DNA of 64,000 nucleotides from assembly GCA_016271365.2 (NCBI GenBank), contig CM057456.1, positions 888,146,001-888,210,000 on the forward strand, given 5' to 3'. Below the pieces are notes generated by a model, which was not told the DNA's origin, ran no database searches, and saw nothing but the letters and a program-made list of their open reading frames with translations. This DNA comes from Neoceratodus forsteri. Lineage: Eukaryota > Chordata > Ceratodontiformes > Ceratodontidae. This document shows positions 21,815 to 33,732 of the stretch, in pieces; position 1 is the first letter of the stretch, and each line of letters opens with the position of its first letter. The translations under genes and the position numbers were made by a program.

Positions 21815-24800
21815 ATGGGGACGGATATTGCTATAAAGTTCCTTACGCTGAATGTTAAAGGGGTGAGGAATAAATCTAAGCAATTTAAGATATTGAAGTA
21901 TATAGAAATACTGAAGGCTAAGGTAGTATTTGTGCAAGAAACTCATTTACTGCAAGAAGAAGGAAATGTTATGTGGAGACTTCAGATAGGGAATATTTTC
22001 TCATCTCAGGGTAACACACAGAGCAGAGGGGTCATGCTATTACTTCATAGATCATTGCATTTCACTCTCCTTAAGGTTATTCAGGATAATGAGGGTAGGT
22101 ACATTCTAGTGAAAGGCAAATTGCAGAATACGATTGTTTTGATTGGGGCAGTTTACGGTCCTAACACGGACTCTCATGACTTTTTGGTTGAGCTATTAAA
22201 GGTCCTACAACCATTCAGTCATCTCCCCATGATATTAGGTGGGGATTTTAATACGGTGCTAGACCCGTCTCTTGACAGATCTTCTAGGACCCAAGCACAC
22301 CCTACTCCTGCTTCTCGAGCTTTTGGAGAATTGGTGGATCAGTTGGGCCTAGCAGATGTCTGGAGGGTTCTTCATCGGAGGAGAGGGTTACATTCATTTC
22401 CAAAATTCATAGATCTGGTTCTCGGTTAGATTATATTCTCCTGTCTTGCACCCTGCTCCCGGGGATTCTTAACTCAGCAATTGTGGCTGCTCCCCTCTCA
22501 GACCACTCGGCAGTGGAGCTTACAGTCTTTTTCACTTCCCTCACCCGAAAAAGTAATAGATGGAAGATGAACAATCAAATTTTGAGGATTCCCAAGATAA
22601 CTCAATATTTGTCAGCGCAAATTAAGGAGTTCTTTTTATTTAACCAGAAAGATGAGGTTCGCCCAGATATTCTTTGGGGAGCATTTAAAGCATACTTGAG
22701 AGGCTTATTAATCAGCCAGGCAGTACAAAGAAAGAAAGAAAAGGAGGCCAACATGGCGGGGCTATTAAACCAGATTAGGTCTTTAGAAGTTAGGCTTCTC
22801 AGTACCCCCTGTGAGGATGATAAAATAAGCTTAGTGAGGACAAAAGATGCATATCTTAAAATATTGGGTGAGCAGGCCGAATTGGCTATTATCAAAACTA
22901 AAGCAAAATTTGTGGATCAGGGAGAAAAGTCGGGTAAGGTGCTGGCAAGGCGTATTACACAATTTGAGTCTTCCCATTTAATCGAAGGAATTTTTTCGGA
23001 AGAGGATAGTACTATCAAAACTACCCCGGAGGACATGGTCCAAATTTTCCAAAACTACTTCAAATCCCTCTATGCGGGTATGCAGTTTCCTCCTGTTGAT
23101 GCAGAGATTTTGTCCTTCCTGGAGAAACTACCCTTCCTACCCTAAGCGACCCGGACCGAGCACTGCTTAATGCGGAGATTACACAGGGTAGAATTGGCCA
23201 TTAAAGGTCTAACACCAGACAAAACGCCGGGCCAGATGGGTTCTCACCCAATTTTTATAAAACATTTGCCGCCCAGCTTTCCCCAATATTACTCAGTCTT
23301 TTTCAATATATTTTATCTGGAAAAGAAGTAGAGAATTCCCTCGCAGAAGCACTTATTGTGCTGATCCCTAAGCCTAATAAGCCACCTGAGAAGCCGGCCA
23401 GTTACAGACCAATCTCGTTGTTGAATTACGATATTAAGATCCTGGCCAAGATACTGGCTGATCGTATTAACCAAATAATTTCGAAGCTGATAGGGGTAGA
23501 ACAAGTAGGCTTTATGAGAGGTAGATCCCCATCGGACCATTTTAGAACATTAGCACATGTCTTCTCAGCCTCCGAGGGGGCTGAACTCCCGATGGCGTTG
23601 GTCTCCTTGGACGCTGAGAAGGCCTTTGATAGGGTCCACTGGGCCTTCCTCTTTGCGGTGATGGGTAGATTTGGCTTCCCAGAGAAATTTGTGGCCTGGA
23701 TTAGGGCACTGTACACTAATCCCTCGGCTAGAGTTGTGTGTAATGGGGCTATTTCTGCATCTTTCATGTTACATGTTGGCACGAGACAAGGATGCCCCCT
23801 TTCACCCCTATTATTCAATTTGTATTTGGAACCCCTTATAAGGTGTATAGTATCATCCCCTGAAATTTGGGGAATTAATGTAAGGGGACACACAATTAAG
23901 GTTACGGCCTATGCCGATGATTTATAGTCTATGTATCGAAGCCTGATAGGTCTATTCCCAGTTTATTAAAAGTAATACAGAATTTTAGTGCGTTAGCTAA
24001 TTATAAACTGAATCAGGACAAAACAGTTGTTTACCCTCTGAATAACAGAGTATTTAAGCGGGATATCGAAGGGTTAGGTTTGGGATGGGATTCCAAATCT
24101 CTCAGATGCCTAGGCCTCCTTGGCAAGTAGCCAAGACAGATTGCGCTAATTGAACTTGAATCTTAGTTCATAACATTAAATTAGACCTTAAAAGATGGGC
24201 ACAGCTACCATTGTCTTTATGGGGAAGAATAAACATTGTAAAATGAATATATTCCCTAGGCTTTTCCACCCTATCCATGTTAAATGTTTGGATTCCCTTT
24301 CTTGGTTTAGAAACTTCACAGAGAACTGGCTGATTTTGTCTGGGGATATAAAAGCCAGGATGTAGTATCTTAAGTTAGCTACGCCCAAAAATCTGGGTGG
24401 TTTGAGATTGCCTCACTTTGCGCTTTATTTTTGGGCAGCACATCTAAATAAATATGGGAGATGGATGCACTGTGAGGGCAATATCTTAAACTCCGGATAT
24501 ACCCCATTGTGGGTTAATTTGGAAATTAGTTTTATTAAGAGCTTTGGTATTAATCCTAAGGCTTTATCCTATGTACCTAACCATCTACTCCCTTCTTTAT
24601 TGAAAAATTCTCCCATTGGACTTTCCCTCAGAATACATAATCAATTATGCAATTTTTTGAAATCTGAACAAGCGAGACATAAGGCAGCCCGTTTGGAAAC
24701 CCACAATGGCAGATAGGACATTGGACCATTAAACAGAACTGGTTACCGTTCTTGGCTGATTGCTCCTTGAAAGAATTTATAAACTCAGGTGGCGTCATAA

Positions 24801-25578
24801 TCTCATTGGTGGAGATCATGGCGAAGTTTGAACTGACTCATAGGGATACTTTCAAAATATATCAATTACGTCACTCATTGGTTCAGAAAATTGGAAGTCA
24901 TCCGATCTATCCACCCTGTATCCCATTCTGGGAGGACCTTAGGTTATTCGCTGGAGCTCCACAGGCAGGCCATCTCTAAGATCTATTTAGTGCTGTTCCA
25001 TTGGGCCTTCAGGGACAATCTTGCACCAAGTTCATACTGGGCTGAAGTATTCCCTAATATAACTTTGGATTGGGCATGGATTTGGCAGAATTGCCATAAA
25101 TTTGTTCGACAAGATCATCTTAGGTTGGTGCAGTTTAAGATATTGCACAACATTTATTATACACCTCAGAAGTTAATGGATCTAAGTTGAGTCAGGGGTT
25201 CTCAGTGTTACAGGTGTGATATGGAGGTGACCTTCTCCACATTTTTGGTATTGTCCTAAAGTTGCCCTTTGTGGAATGAGATAAAAGCAAGGCTGATCCA
25301 TTACTGGGATTAGAGGATATGTTTTCCCTGAAGTGTGTCTGTTAGGAGATATGTCGGGTTGCACAGTTAAACAGAGGAAATTCCACATAACTCTGATCTC
25401 TTGTATAGTTAAAAAAATAGTGTTGAAACACTGGAAGGACCCCTGCCAAATTACTTATTCTGAATGGTTGGCGGAGTTTCTCTCGAGCCTTAGGACTAAG
25501 AGGATGATTGCTATCTTAAACAATCTGCTGCCCCTTTTCGAGAAAATCTGGTCTCCACTGGTAACAGCCTACACATAA
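21815..25578 (+). pseudogene. L1 ORF2: endonuclease and reverse transcriptase, broken
   Basis: The chosen start (MGTDIAIKFLTLNVKGVRN) leads directly into the APE endonuclease: LNVKG, VQETHL and GGDFNTVLD (about 22240). The frame shifts near 22397, then gives HRSGSRLDYILLS and LSDHSAVE, the last endonuclease motif. RT region from 23145 on: KPNKPPEKPASYRPISLLN, palm motif A LVSLDAEKAFDRVHW, motif B RQGCPLSPLLFNLYLEPL and motif C YADD at about 23911. A frameshift lies immediately after YADDL. The C-terminus is traceable to 25578. Expected length of about 1250 codons is kept. Several further stops occur at 24100-25300. Confidence 0.9.
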
Positions 25579-25826
25579 GATACCTATGTTGTTGATGTTC
25601 CTTTTTTATGGTGGTATTTAATTGCAGAGCCTTGTGTGGGATGGTGGGAGGGAGGGATGGGAGGGATGGGTTGGGGAAGGGGCGCGGGGGGCTTTGGGAG
25701 GCTGTTTATGTTTGTATCCTTTACAGTATTTATGACCTATGTTTGATTTTACCTGTACTGTATTTGCTACTTCTTTCTTGTCTCCGCAAGTGGATGTATC
25801 AAAACGTTCAATAAAAAGTTAATTGC

Positions 25827-25840
25827 AAAAAAAAAAAAAA
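25827..25840 (+). other. L1 poly-A tail
   Basis: Run of A directly after an aataaaaag signal-like stretch (25810), followed by the 3' target-site duplication. Confidence 0.85.
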
Positions 25841-26190
25841 TATACAGGAATGGCAATAAGAGGGTGAGGGGTGCCACTATACACCAGGGAAACATCAAGG
25901 AATATGGGGACAGTGACTGGAGGGTGGGGAGTTCAACTAGACACCAGGGAAACATTTAAAATTACAGGGACAGTGATTGGAGGGGTGGAGTGTGCCAGAG
26001 AAACATGAAAAGATGTGGGATGGCAATCAGAGGGTGGGGGGTGCCACTAGACACCATGGAAACATCAAACAATATGGGGATGGCAATCAGAGGGTGGGGG
26101 TGTCACTAGACACCAGTAAAACATAGACAAATACAGGACAGCAATTGGAGTGTGGGGGGGGTACCACCTGACTCCAGGGAAATAAGGGCT
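25841..26190. repeat. ~60 bp minisatellite, right part
   Basis: Continuation of the array at 19560-19697: five to six units with gacaccagggaaac spaced about 60 bp. It holds the 3' target-site duplication at 25841-25855. Confidence 0.75.
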
Positions 26191-26279
26191 TATGGCTTGT
26201 TAAACTTGCCATATTATCATGATCCTTTTTTGTATGTATGAATTATTTATTTGTTTGGCCATACCAAAAAAGCATGTAT

Positions 26280-26960
26280 GAGTCACAAAAAAGGATGTAA
26301 ACATTTAAAAAACACGCATTTGAGGGTCATTTGTACACAAACTAAATGCAAAATCCACCTAATGTGTTCCTGATGAGCAAGATATATGTGTTGGTCTCTG
26401 TGCAGCATGTAATTTTTGTGGGTTTTGACATTTTTGTTTGCAGGGAAAAATGGAAAACAAAATGGTGGCATATGAAAAAGGATATTTTCCTCGCAAAAAA
26501 GGATTCACCCATACAGAAAAAGATTCTTTTTTGTATGACCAAATTCTTTTTTCATTCCCAATATCTATCCTGAAAGTGCCTACTGAGCATGCTCAGAACC
26601 AAAATTTTAAAAATTAATAACTTTGGAACAGATTAATATTTTTCACCAGACCAGCATAAGGCACATCTGTGGGCCAAGCCCTGTCTACCCTGAAAATTTC
26701 AGACCCAAATTCCAAACTATGTGGATGCTAGCAGTAGACAAAGAAACAGCAAAAAAAGATAAAAAAAATAACTTTTTCACTATCTAGATCTTGGACTCCA
26801 CACATTCGTTCAGAATGAAAGTTGGCACATCAAGAAATCTGCCGTGTGAGAACATGCGTGCAAAATTTTGTGCACATTCTTTTAATGGCTGTGAAGTTAT
26901 TAAAGTGCAAACTTTGGGATTCAACATTAAACTCCCTACTCAACCAAAAATATAGGGGTG
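26280..26960 (-). mobile_element. Composite scaffold C, reversed partial copy (word gattcttttt)
   Basis: Read on the minus strand it has ctgaaattttcagggtagac-type, cagatgtgcctta, ggtgaaaaatatta and ttattaattttt scaffold phrases in the usual order. Its cassette (26440-26560) repeats aaaaaggat / gattcttttt, the same word as its forward neighbour at 26980. The two form a head-to-head pair. Confidence 0.7.
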
Positions 26961-27061
26961 TGACTGTGCCCCTATTATTATAAGGTGCACCCCTATAGTT
27001 TGGGTTCAAAGGTCACTTCTATGTTAAACCTCAGATTTTGCACTTTAATAACTTCACAGCC
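26887..27061. repeat. Perfect 25 bp inverted repeat at head-to-head junction
   Basis: ggctgtgaagttattaaagt plus gcaaa (26887-26911) is the exact reverse complement of 27037-27061. Between lie diverged start hairpins (ataggggtg, cccctat). Confidence 0.88.
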
Positions 27062-28140
27062 ACTTGCGTAGTTTGCATGAAATTTTTTCACCCACTATCA
27101 GGCACCCATGATCTTTTGATGTGGTAAGTTTTGTTCTGATTGGATGTGTGGGTATGGAGATATGGAGTTTTAAAAATGTGACAATTATCATTTTTGTGTA
27201 AATTCTTTGTCACTGTATTTTGCAAAAATTGTGTGGTGTTGTGGTCTGAAATTTGCAGGGTATACAGGTCTTGTGTCATAGATGTGCCTTTTGAAAGTTT
27301 GGTGAAAAAATATTAATCCATTCAAAAGTTACTACATTTTAACGTTTTGCATTATTTCCTATTGGAAAAGATAGCTGTCCTGCTTGAAAAAAAGATTCTT
27401 TTTTTGCAAATGCAGAATACTGTGCTGCAAAATGTGGGTTCTTTTTTCATGCTGCCACCATCTTGTTTTCAGTTAACGAGGGAAAAAAACTTAAAATACA
27501 AAAAAAATACTGGGTTTTGGTAAACACAAACAGTTTGGTTTACCTAATTGGGGCTCCAGGAATTGGATTCTGGGGTCAGCTAAAAAAAAATGTCCAATAA
27601 TATGTTTGTTTTATCTGCAGAATTCTTTTACCACAAATCGCTGAATTCTTTTTTTTGCAAAAAAAGATATTTTTATGCAAATTGTGGCAAAGGTTTCTGT
27701 TTTGCCACGAAACAGGATTCTTTTTCCTTAATTTGAGGGAAAAAAAAAAATATATAGCTGTTTCTTTGTCACTTCATAGAAAATAAACAGTATGACATTT
27801 TGAGCTGAAAATTTCAGGGTACAAAGGGCTTGCTTCACAGATGTGCCATTTGCAGGTTTGGTGAAAATATATTATTTTGCTCCAGAGTTCTGTGGCTTTG
27901 CATTTTGCTTAATATCCCATAGGATAATATTGTAATGTGAAGTGTACACAGTCATTTCTTTTTTTTTACTGCGCTGTGAAGAAATGGTTTGCAATTTTGG
28001 GGTGAAGTATTCAGGGTACAAAGGGCTTGCCTCACAGTTGTGCCTTTTGGTGGTTTGGGAGAATATAATAATTTGGTGTCAAACTACACAGGTTTCAAAT
28101 TTTACTGTTTTTCCTATAGGATAACACTGCAATGTGAGGT
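26962..28140 (+). mobile_element. Composite scaffold C, copy 2 (word gattcttttttt)
   Basis: Forward scaffold with tttgcactttaataacttc, gtgccttttgaaagtttggtg, tttcctattggaaaag and accatcttgttttcagttaa in order. Cassette 1 (27380-27450) and cassette 2 (27620-27740) repeat gattctttttttgc-type words. Two ~240 bp end units follow (27770-28135), each with acaaagggcttgc(c/t)tcaca and cccataggataa phrases. Confidence 0.75.
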
Positions 28141-28144
28141 GTTT

Positions 28145-28275
28145 GTTTTGCACTGCACACTATGGGATGGCAGCACAGGGCCCAGAGGGCCCTGCGCTTC
28201 CACAGGCAAAGAAGGATAGCACTACACTATTTCAAAATTATGCATGGATGGGAGCACAGGGCCCAGAGGTTATGG
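28145..28275. repeat. Family D palindromic units
   Basis: Two units of gcacagggcccaga with gggccctgcgctt. The unit core is a near-perfect palindrome built on agggccc...gggccct. Confidence 0.65.
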
Positions 28276-28289
28276 TTTGGTTATGTATC

Positions 28290-29015
28290 TGTTGGAGTTG
28301 ATTATAGGCACATATGTGATATTGTTCAGGGTGCCAAGGCACACTTTCTGTCATGTGTGCCCTCCATTAAATATTACTTGTTCCAGAGTCAGCAATAGAG
28401 TTCTGGTGCAGGTTAGGTTATATATCTGTTGTAGTTAAGTGGGGGCACATATTTGATATTGTTCAGGGTGCCAAGGTACACCTTCTATCATGTGTGCCCC
28501 CCCACTAAATATTACTTGTTCTGGAGTTAGCATTAGGGTTTGTGGTTCGGGTGTGGGTTAGGTTATAAGTCTGTTGGAGGTACGAGGGGGGCACATATTT
28601 AATTAGGCACGTTTGCCTAGTGGGCCTTTCTTGGTTACCAAAGAATAAATTAAATTAATATTTTTCTGGGTGCTGAGGTACACCTTGTGTCGTGTGTGCT
28701 GCCCATTAAATATTACTTATTCTGGAGTTAGCTTAGGGTTAGTTTATGTGTCAGTTAGAGTTAATGGGGGACATTTATCTGATATTGTTCAGGGTGCTGA
28801 TGTACACCTTGTGCTGTGTGTGCCCCCCATTAAATATTACTTTTTTTGGAGTTAGGTTAGGACTAGTTTATGTGTCTGTTGGAGTTAATGGGGGCATATA
28901 TCTGAAATAGTTTAGGGTGCTGAGGTATACTTTCTGTTGTGTGTGCCCCCCTTAAATATTACTTGTTCTGGAGTTAGGGTTAGAGATAGCTGTTCAGGTT
29001 AGTATTGCAAAGTTG
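28290..29015 (+). repeat. Tandem array H, ~125-135 bp units, five copies
   Basis: The phrase attaaatattactt(g) occurs near 28367, 28504, 28705, 28830 and 28951. Each unit has gttagggttaggtta, tctgttggagttaatggggg, gatattgttcagggtgc and gtgtgtgcccccc. One unit carries a ~65 bp insertion at 28600-28665. No coding potential is seen. Confidence 0.8.
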
Positions 29016-29044
29016 TCTGTGACTTAGGGTACAAATACTAATAA

Positions 29045-29200
29045 GGACTGATGCATGGAGGGCACTGTACTCCCACACACAAATAAGGATACCATTAAGG
29101 AGTGATAGGAGTTCATGGCCCATAGGGTCCTGCACTCCCACATGCAAATACACATAGCATTATGGAGTGGTGGGAGTGGTGGGAGTGCAGGGCCCAAATG
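29045..29200. repeat. Family D palindromic units
   Basis: Diverged units with ggagggcactgtactcccac and gggtcctgcactcccacat, separated by ataagga phrases. Confidence 0.55.
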
Positions 29201-29309
29201 TATACAGAAATAAGGATAGAATTACAATCTGTCAAGAATTTTTGATGGTTGCAAGCACAGCAAATAAGGCTAAGATTATACTTTCTCAAAAATAAGGAAA
29301 TTCTTTGCA

Positions 29310-29575
29310 AAAACTTCATTAATGCATCAGTTAGGGTTTCCACCATCAAAATTTTGGAAATGTGGCATTAGGGTTTCAAACCTAATGGGAAAGAAAGCCC
29401 ATGAAAGTGTTAACTTGACCGGGAGCCCAAGAAATGGACATGAAGAATAACATTTTAATAATCAGTAGAGATCAGAGAAATTGCAAATGGTAGGAACACA
29501 GTAAAGGCAAATTAGTGCAACACCACATTTCCAAACTTTTGATAGTGGAGACCCTAACTGATGCATTAATAAAGT
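29310..29575. mobile_element. Family B palindromic element, copy 4
   Basis: Ends are ttaatgcatcagttagggtt and accctaactgatgcattaa. The central part is shortened and diverged. It is followed by ttttttgcatatatccatata and (TA)n. Confidence 0.72.
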
Positions 29576-29587
29576 TTTTTGCATATA

Positions 29588-29616
29588 TCCATATATATAT
29601 ATATATATATATACAT
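29588..29616. repeat. (TA)n microsatellite
   Basis: TA run separating family B copy 4 from the inverted family E pair. Confidence 0.85.
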
Positions 29617-29619
29617 ATA

Positions 29620-30555
29620 TAAATAGAATGGGGTGAGTGGTAAATAAGTGAGATAAAAAGTGCATCATCCACTGCAGTGTGATATTTTTATCCTCTGCTC
29701 TACTGTGACGATATCAGACATTTACACACACAGGTCACAAAAGGTCAACACTCTAGGCAGCTTTCCTCTCAGCTTGCAAGAAACACCTGTGCTGTTACCA
29801 TAGACACAAATGCAGAACTACTTCAGAGGTCTCACTGCCGCTTACAGCTAACTCAATGAGCATTACAAAACACATCTACCCCCAACTTCCAGTTCATTAC
29901 TGTGATACTGTCAGCTTGACTGCAGCCATAATTCTAAACAGCACAGCTTCACAGAACAGTCTAAATTACTGCCTGCAGCTAACTCAACTACCACTGAAAC
30001 ACACTCTCACTTGTTCCTCAAACTCTGATTCTCACCCATTACAATTACTGTGATACTGTCAGCTTGACTGCAGCCAGAATCTTAAAGAGCACAGTTTCAC
30101 AGAACACCCTGCACTCTGCCTGCAGCTAACTTAATTACCACTGAAAACAGTATCAGCTATTCTGACACTTTGCCTCTCAGCTCATTATAATTACTGTGAT
30201 GCTCTCAGCTTCACTGCAGCCAGACTTCTAAACAATACAGCCTCACAAAAGTATGTTTCTCGCTCCTACCTAAAACTAACTCATTTAGCATTGCAAAACA
30301 CACCCATGTGTCTCCCAGAGTTTATATCACTGCCAGCCCATTCAGAAAAGCTCACACACAGAATGAGCAAACACATAAACAGGAACAGAACACAGAGCAT
30401 AACAAAATTTCTAAAACTCTTGGCCCTATTGTATATATCAAATACATCATAGGCAGATTGTGTGCTATGGCAAATGTTGTCACTCCTGCATCATGAGCTC
30501 TGGATATCTCACTCTGCAGGAGTGACAATATTTGTCATATCACACTCATGCTCAT
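29620..30555 (+). mobile_element. Family E element, diverged copy 2
   Basis: Body units of about 130 bp carry cagcttgactgcagccagaa, cagcttcacagaac and ctgcagctaactca. The right end has ctcactctgcaggagtgaca and a tttgtcatatcacactcat finish. It forms one arm of an inverted pair with 30570-31255. Confidence 0.65.
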
Positions 30556-30592
30556 CATGTATCCCCATATATATATGGGATACATGATGGAC
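30555..30592. repeat. Palindromic axis of the inverted family E pair
   Basis: catcatgtatccc and its reverse complement gggatacatgatg flank catatatatat. It is the symmetry centre of a ~1.6 kb inverted duplication. Confidence 0.8.
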
Positions 30593-31255
30593 AGGAGTGG
30601 GATTTGGAAAATATTCTCACTCCTGCAGAGTGAGAATGCACAGCTCACTCTGCAGGACTGAGAATATTTTCCGTATCCCACCATCTGCACATCATGCTGT
30701 GTGATTTATACCACAGGGGTGAAAGCTTTAGGAACTGTTGTTCAGTTTTTGTGTGTTTCCTGCTCATTCTGTGTGTGCTGTCAGTGTGTGTGTGTGTGTG
30801 TGTGTGTTCTTAATGGACTGGGAGTCAGAAACAAAGGTAAGTGTGTTTTGCAAAGCTAATTGAGTATGTTATAGGTTCAGTGAAAAAGAGAAACTGCTGC
30901 AGGCAGCACTGAGAGAGAGAAACTGGTTGGTAAAAGAGTTTCATTTAGAATTCAGGTTGTTTTGAAGCTGAGATCAGCACAGTAATGGGCTAGGAGTGAT
31001 AGAAACACAATTGGACACAGGTGAGAGTGTTTTGTAAAGCTAATTGAGTAAGTTGCAGCTTCAGTGAGAAAGAGAAACTGTTTTCTGAAGCAGTTTCAGT
31101 TAGAATGCAAGCTGCAGTGAAGATATTCTTACTCTGGTGACATCAGCAGAGTGTGGATAAATGTCAATATCCTCACTCTGCTGATGTCATCAGGATTTAT
31201 CCTCACTCTAGTGGAAATAACACAGTAGATCCTACTGAGAAAGCTCTCACCCTCG
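30570..31255 (-). mobile_element. Family E element, copy 3 (reversed)
   Basis: Read on the minus strand it has the usual order: hairpin with gacatcagcagagtg (near 31140-31190), ~130 bp body units and the end hairpin (ctcactcctgcagagtgag, 30610-30665). A (GT)n run lies at 30785-30807. Confidence 0.7.
30785..30807. repeat. (GT)n microsatellite
   Basis: Perfect GT run within family E copy 3. Confidence 0.9.
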
Positions 31256-31276
31256 TGGTATATATATAGTTATAAA

Positions 31277-31558
31277 ATGGGTTTGAAAAAAGAAGCTAAT
31301 CAATTGGTGAAAGACCATCAGGTGACCATGCGTATATCAGAGCGTGACCGCACACCTGCACTTTTACCCCCCTCCAAAACAATTTTGACATTTTATACAA
31401 TAGATAAACCACTCTGAGGTGTGCAGCTGTGCGCTGATATATGCACTCCTTGGGCGGTTGACTCACTCGGCCTGCGGCCTAGTGCATTCAACACACACTA
31501 AGGTGTGTGCATATATCAGAGCGTGACCACACACCTCAGAGTGGTTTATCTATTACAT
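31277..31558. mobile_element. Family A palindromic element, copy 3
   Basis: Side arm first (catcaggtgaccatgcg ... cacttttacccccctcc), then a palindrome with ccactctgaggtgtgcagc and its partner cacacctcagagtgg around gcctgcggcc. Confidence 0.75.
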
Positions 31559-31571
31559 ATATATATATAAA

Positions 31572-33388
31572 ATGGTAGCACAGTAGTGCTACCATAGTTA
31601 GGGTTGAGGAGCCATTTACATGTTAAACCCCAAATTTTGCACCTTAATAACTTTGCAACCGTTTGACAGATTTGCCTGAAATTTGGAATTCATAATCAAG
31701 ACCCATTTGCCTTGGGATTTGCCAAGTTTTGTACTGGTCAGATACACAGCTGTGGAGTTATTAAGCATGATCTGCGTGTGCGTTTACACTTTTTCTGGAA
31801 TACTATGGTTGTGCCTACAGGTTGCACGGTTTGCGCGACCGGTCTAAAATCTTCAGGGAATGTGCAGCCGGGGTCCCTGATGTGTCTTTTGAAGATTTCA
31901 TGAAAAAATATTAAACGGTTCAAAAGTTATTCAAAAAACAATTTCCCATTATAAGTCAATGGGAAAAGTTAAAAAGTTCGACAGTGTCGCAAATGCACTT
32001 TTTACTGTTGCAAGTGGCCCTTTTACTGTCGCAAATCCACCATTTTGTTTTCAGTTAGTGATCAGAAAAATGCTTGGCATTTAAAATTGGGACCCTGTAG
32101 CAACCTAATTCTTTTTGTATTCACCTAGTCGGGCCCTGAGGATTCTAGCCATGTCTTTATTTTGGGGTAAAACACCCCAGAAATATGTTTTCCAAATTTC
32201 TGGAAAAAGTACTTTCACAAAGTAGTGTCGCACTCATGAAAGTGTTGCAAATTTTTGTGAAAGCTTTTGCATATTGCGACAGCACTTTTCTAGGCTGTGG
32301 GAAAATGACAGCAATTCTTTGGCACCCTGCTGCAAAGGAACGGTTTGGTGCTTTGGCCTGAAATTTGGAGGGAATGCAGCTGACATCTCACAGATGTGCC
32401 TTTCAGTGTTGCATTGAAAAAATATTACATGGCGGCAAAGTTATGGCACTCCAAAGTTGACACTTTTTCCCATAGGATAACATTATGGCATCCGACGCAT
32501 TGCAACAATCCTTTGGCACCCTACTGCAATATAACGGCTTGGTCTTTTGGGCTGAAATTTGGAGGGAAGACAGCCAACATCCCACAGATGTGCCTTTCCA
32601 TGGTTTGGTGAAAAAATATTACAGGGAGCCAAAGTTATGGCACTCCGAACTTCTCTTTTTTTCCCATAGGATAACATTATGGAGTTCGCCGCGCCTTTCA
32701 GGGCCTGTATCCCGGAAACGGTGCGAGATACGGACTTTTCGTCAAAAAAATACTTGCCCCCTACTGGGGGCCAAGTACAGAACTAGCCAGGAAAGTCATA
32801 AATCATATGACTTTTAAATTTTTTTTCTACGTCGCACGGTTCCTGAGATATAAGCTATTTAGTATTCCAACTCCTCATTTTCTACTCCGAGACCCATTAT
32901 TATGCATACATTCTTTGTACTCACTGTCTTTCTCTGTGCAGCTTTTGGGGAAAACCAGCCTGTGCACTTACATTACTGTTGCCATTGCCATTTCCACTTG
33001 CGGTTCCATACCCGTTTCACTTACCATTCACGTCTACACCACCATGTGCGTTATCCTTTGTGTTTTCATTTGCATTTGCGTTTCTGTTATTTTTTGCCAT
33101 TTCTGTCTACAGTACTGTTTCTCTTTCTGTTTTGCTTTATATCACCATGCCCATTGATATTTCCGTTTGCAGGCACCATGTTACTATGTGACAAGACATC
33201 ACGTGGCGGACCGTTTCCGTCTACACCACCGTGTGCGTTACCCTTTCTGTTCTCATTCGCACTTGCATTACCATGTGTGCCACTGTTAGCGCTTCTGTTT
33301 GCATTGCTGTTCCTGTGCTCCCGCCACTGCATTACATTCACTATTTCTCATTATCAATCTCAAAACAAAGGGAAATTAGAGGCAAAAA
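31572..33388 (+). mobile_element. Composite scaffold C, copy 3 (sister of copy 1)
   Basis: Starts with the hairpin atggtagcac-agta-gtgctaccat and follows copy 1 almost phrase for phrase, including the tcgcaaa word, the two ~185 bp units and the period-6 tract (32965-33330). A ~90 bp stretch near 33178-33260 (ttactatgtgacaagacatc onward) has no counterpart in copy 1. It joins family B at 33391. Confidence 0.82.
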
Positions 33389-33390
33389 AC

Positions 33391-33684
33391 TCCATTTAAT
33401 GCATCAGTTAGGGTTGTTCCAGAGCGACAAAAGTGAGAATTAAATTATTGAGTTGAAAACCCCTTGGACCCCCAGCCCACCCCCAACTGGCATTGGGGTG
33501 TGCATTGGGTGTTCGGTCTAATCTCACCCCATTCTCCTATACTTCTGCTGCTTTACACATGTGATGGGGTGAGAGTTGAGACTGACGACAATACACCCCA
33601 ATGCTAGTTGAGGGTGAGCTGAAGTAAGCTCAACGACAGGCCCTCACTTTTGTCACTGTGGAGCAACTAACTGATGCATTAAAT
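33391..33684. mobile_element. Family B palindromic element, copy 5
   Basis: catttaatgcatcagttagg at the left and ctaactgatgcattaaatgg at the right; inner ctcaccccattctccta arms remain. It ends in (TA)n at 33701-33729. Confidence 0.75.
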
Positions 33685-33695
33685 GGATTTTCGCC

Positions 33696-33700
<5 letters not shown>

Positions 33701-33729
<29 letters not shown>
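33701..33729. repeat. (TA)n microsatellite
   Basis: TA run after family B copy 5. Confidence 0.88.

Positions 33730-33732
<3 letters not shown>

Larger units (their letters stand above)
19698..25840 (+). mobile_element. Full-length Tx1-like L1 LINE with poly-A and target-site duplication
   Basis: A 6.1 kb non-LTR retrotransposon inserted in a ~60 bp minisatellite. Order: 5' UTR beginning gttggagtcatgtgatgtgg, ORF1 (19839-20698), a 1.1 kb inter-ORF spacer with a ~122 bp tandem duplication, ORF2 (21815-25578), 3' UTR and a poly-A run (25827-25840). Identical 15 bp flanks show that both ends are original. Both ORFs have several stops and frameshifts, so it can no longer move by itself. The long spacer is notable, as many L1s have very short ones. 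Confidence 0.92.

Noticed and set aside
32902..33399. 165-codon F/L/P-rich ORF
   Set aside because: It spans the period-6 tract and scaffold tail; the same tract is open in several frames in copy 1, as expected from low complexity.
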